A stretch of DNA of 64,000 nt from Limnephilus marmoratus (lineage: Eukaryota; Arthropoda; Insecta; Trichoptera; Limnephilidae). Shown piece by piece: positions 63,055-64,000 of the stretch. Location of the stretch: NCBI GenBank assembly GCA_917880885.1, contig OU862928.1, positions 9,753,721-9,817,720 of the forward strand, in the 5' to 3' direction. Position numbers and translations under genes: made by a program. The notes under the pieces were generated by a model, which had not been told where the DNA came from, ran no database searches, and saw only the letters and a program-made list of their open reading frames with translations. Position 1 is the stretch's first letter. The number at the start of each line of letters is the position of its first letter.

Positions 63055-63655
63055 ATCATATTCCTCACTATGATAGTAAGGGAGATATAACGATTTCTAT
63101 GAGACCTATATGAGTTGTTCCGGAAACTGAACAAATAGACTTTGGGGTTAAGTTTCTTTACTAAAAACCTGATTTATCTCACCAATAAGTTTTCCACCTT
63201 TTTCAATATTTTAAAGTTTTCCTACAGATTATATCCACGTGGAAGTGGTCTCAACATTCATGGATTCAACACGAATTAAAACCTATAGCCCAGGCAGGCA
63301 ACGAAGACCAAAAAATACCAAATAGGGGAAATAATTCATGTAGAAGCCAATTTTGGCACAGTTGTAGGGGAAGGTGTCCTTAACAAAATACTAAAAGTAC
63401 TGGGTTGGGGTTGGAGCTAAGGGTGGGGGGGGGGGGGGGGGTCTAAAGGTCCCTTTTTTTAAGTTTTTCGTTAATAACTCAAAAACTACTGCCTCTAGCG
63501 AAAAAGTATTTAGGTACTAAATTATCTACATAAAATTCTCTACAAAAAAGGTTCTATTAACTTTTTTGTTAGGATCAATGCAGGAGATAGGGAGGGGGGA
63601 AAATGTAAAATTAAAAAAAAACTGGACTACTAGTAAACTATACCTCATCCGATCT
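63055..63655. other. Unrecognised; includes a G18-20 run
   Basis: Contains a long G tract at about 63422-63441 and a scrap resembling 33090-33190. No gene recognised. Confidence 0.4.
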
Positions 63656-63659
63656 AATG

Positions 63660-63890
63660 TTAATAATAATAGCCTTTATTCAGACAGTAAATTAGATTAC
63701 ATTATTTATAATAAACTTTTCACATTTATAACATTATCATGCATCGACTCCCTGTCTATATGTCACTAGTTAAGAAAGGTCTCCTCCAACTGTCGCCATT
63801 TCTCTCTATCATTAGCCACTCTTGTCCATGCACCACCTTCTATGGCGTTGATGTCGTCAACCCACCGTCTAAATGTCCATCACTTTTTTT
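63660..63890 (-). pseudogene. LINE C-terminus and 3' tail
   Basis: The minus strand encodes RRWVDDINAIEGGAWTRVAN and DREKWRQLEETFLN then a stop, and a 3' UTR ending in a gaataaaggctattattatt tail. Typical of RTE/CR1-like C-termini. Confidence 0.75.
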
Positions 63891-63938
63891 GGGCGGACAC
63901 TGTAGATCTTTATTTAAACTGTAAGAAGAATGGATTTT

Positions 63939-64000
63939 CAATTTGGGAGGCGTGTATCGATTCCGCCGCCCTGGGAACCATTTATTAACCAACACCTCTA
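63939..64000 (+). mobile_element. SINE-B 5' end, running off the window
   Basis: caatttgggaggcgtgtatc through accatttattaaccaacacc matches the SINE-B start; the window ends inside it. Confidence 0.85.

Overview
The window is a repeat-saturated piece of an arthropod nuclear genome, most probably an insect. The signs are an AT-rich background, spliced genes with kilobase introns, polyA and microsatellite-tailed LINEs, tRNA-derived SINEs, Helitrons ending in CTAG, hAT, PIF/Harbinger, Tc1 and piggyBac-like elements, and one intact Ty3/gypsy retrotransposon. I cannot name the species.

Host genes are sparse. The clear one is a four-exon gene on the minus strand (44502 down to 36581). It encodes a 409-residue homologue of DIPK2 (divergent protein kinase domain 2; C3orf58/DIA1 family), a secretory-pathway kinase-like protein. 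All three introns have consensus splice sites and all carry transposons. A single sushi/CCP-domain exon lies at 2926..2730 on the minus strand, and a likely first coding exon at 47520..47574 on the plus strand. The remaining exons of those two genes were not found.

Layout: 0.5-8 kb holds SINE and LINE fragments, the sushi exon, a hAT-like element and a MITE with another MITE inside it. From 8.0 to 22.3 kb is a three-level nest: a SINE-B copy is split by a LINE (15-bp target duplication), which is split by an 11,658-bp Ty3/gypsy element (4-bp duplication, apparently identical 673-bp LTRs, gag and pol joined by a canonical -1 frameshift heptamer). From 22.8 to 35.9 kb are MITEs, a 1.3-kb inverted repeat, Helitrons and LINE fragments. 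From 36.5 to 44.5 kb is DIPK2. From 45 to 55.6 kb are LINEs, SINEs, a Tc1 relic, Helitrons and a LINE-in-SINE nest. From 55.65 to 57.05 kb is a minisatellite that appears to derive from the GIY-YIG endonuclease segment of a Penelope-like element. From 57.5 to 64 kb are a hAT element inside a LINE, a PIF/Harbinger MITE, foldback MITEs inside another LINE, and more LINE and SINE pieces.

Working family names used here: SINE-A, tRNA-derived, about 430 bp. SINE-B, about 450 bp, sharing its 3' tail with a Jockey-like LINE called LINE-J. SINE-C, another tRNA-derived group. LINE-R, an RTE-like family with a GAA-rich tail. M1, a MITE of about 600 bp. No established new gene system is visible. The best candidates for something undescribed are the endonuclease-derived minisatellite, the array-ended 8-bp-duplication element with an empty site elsewhere in the window, and the covarying 3' hairpin of one LINE family.
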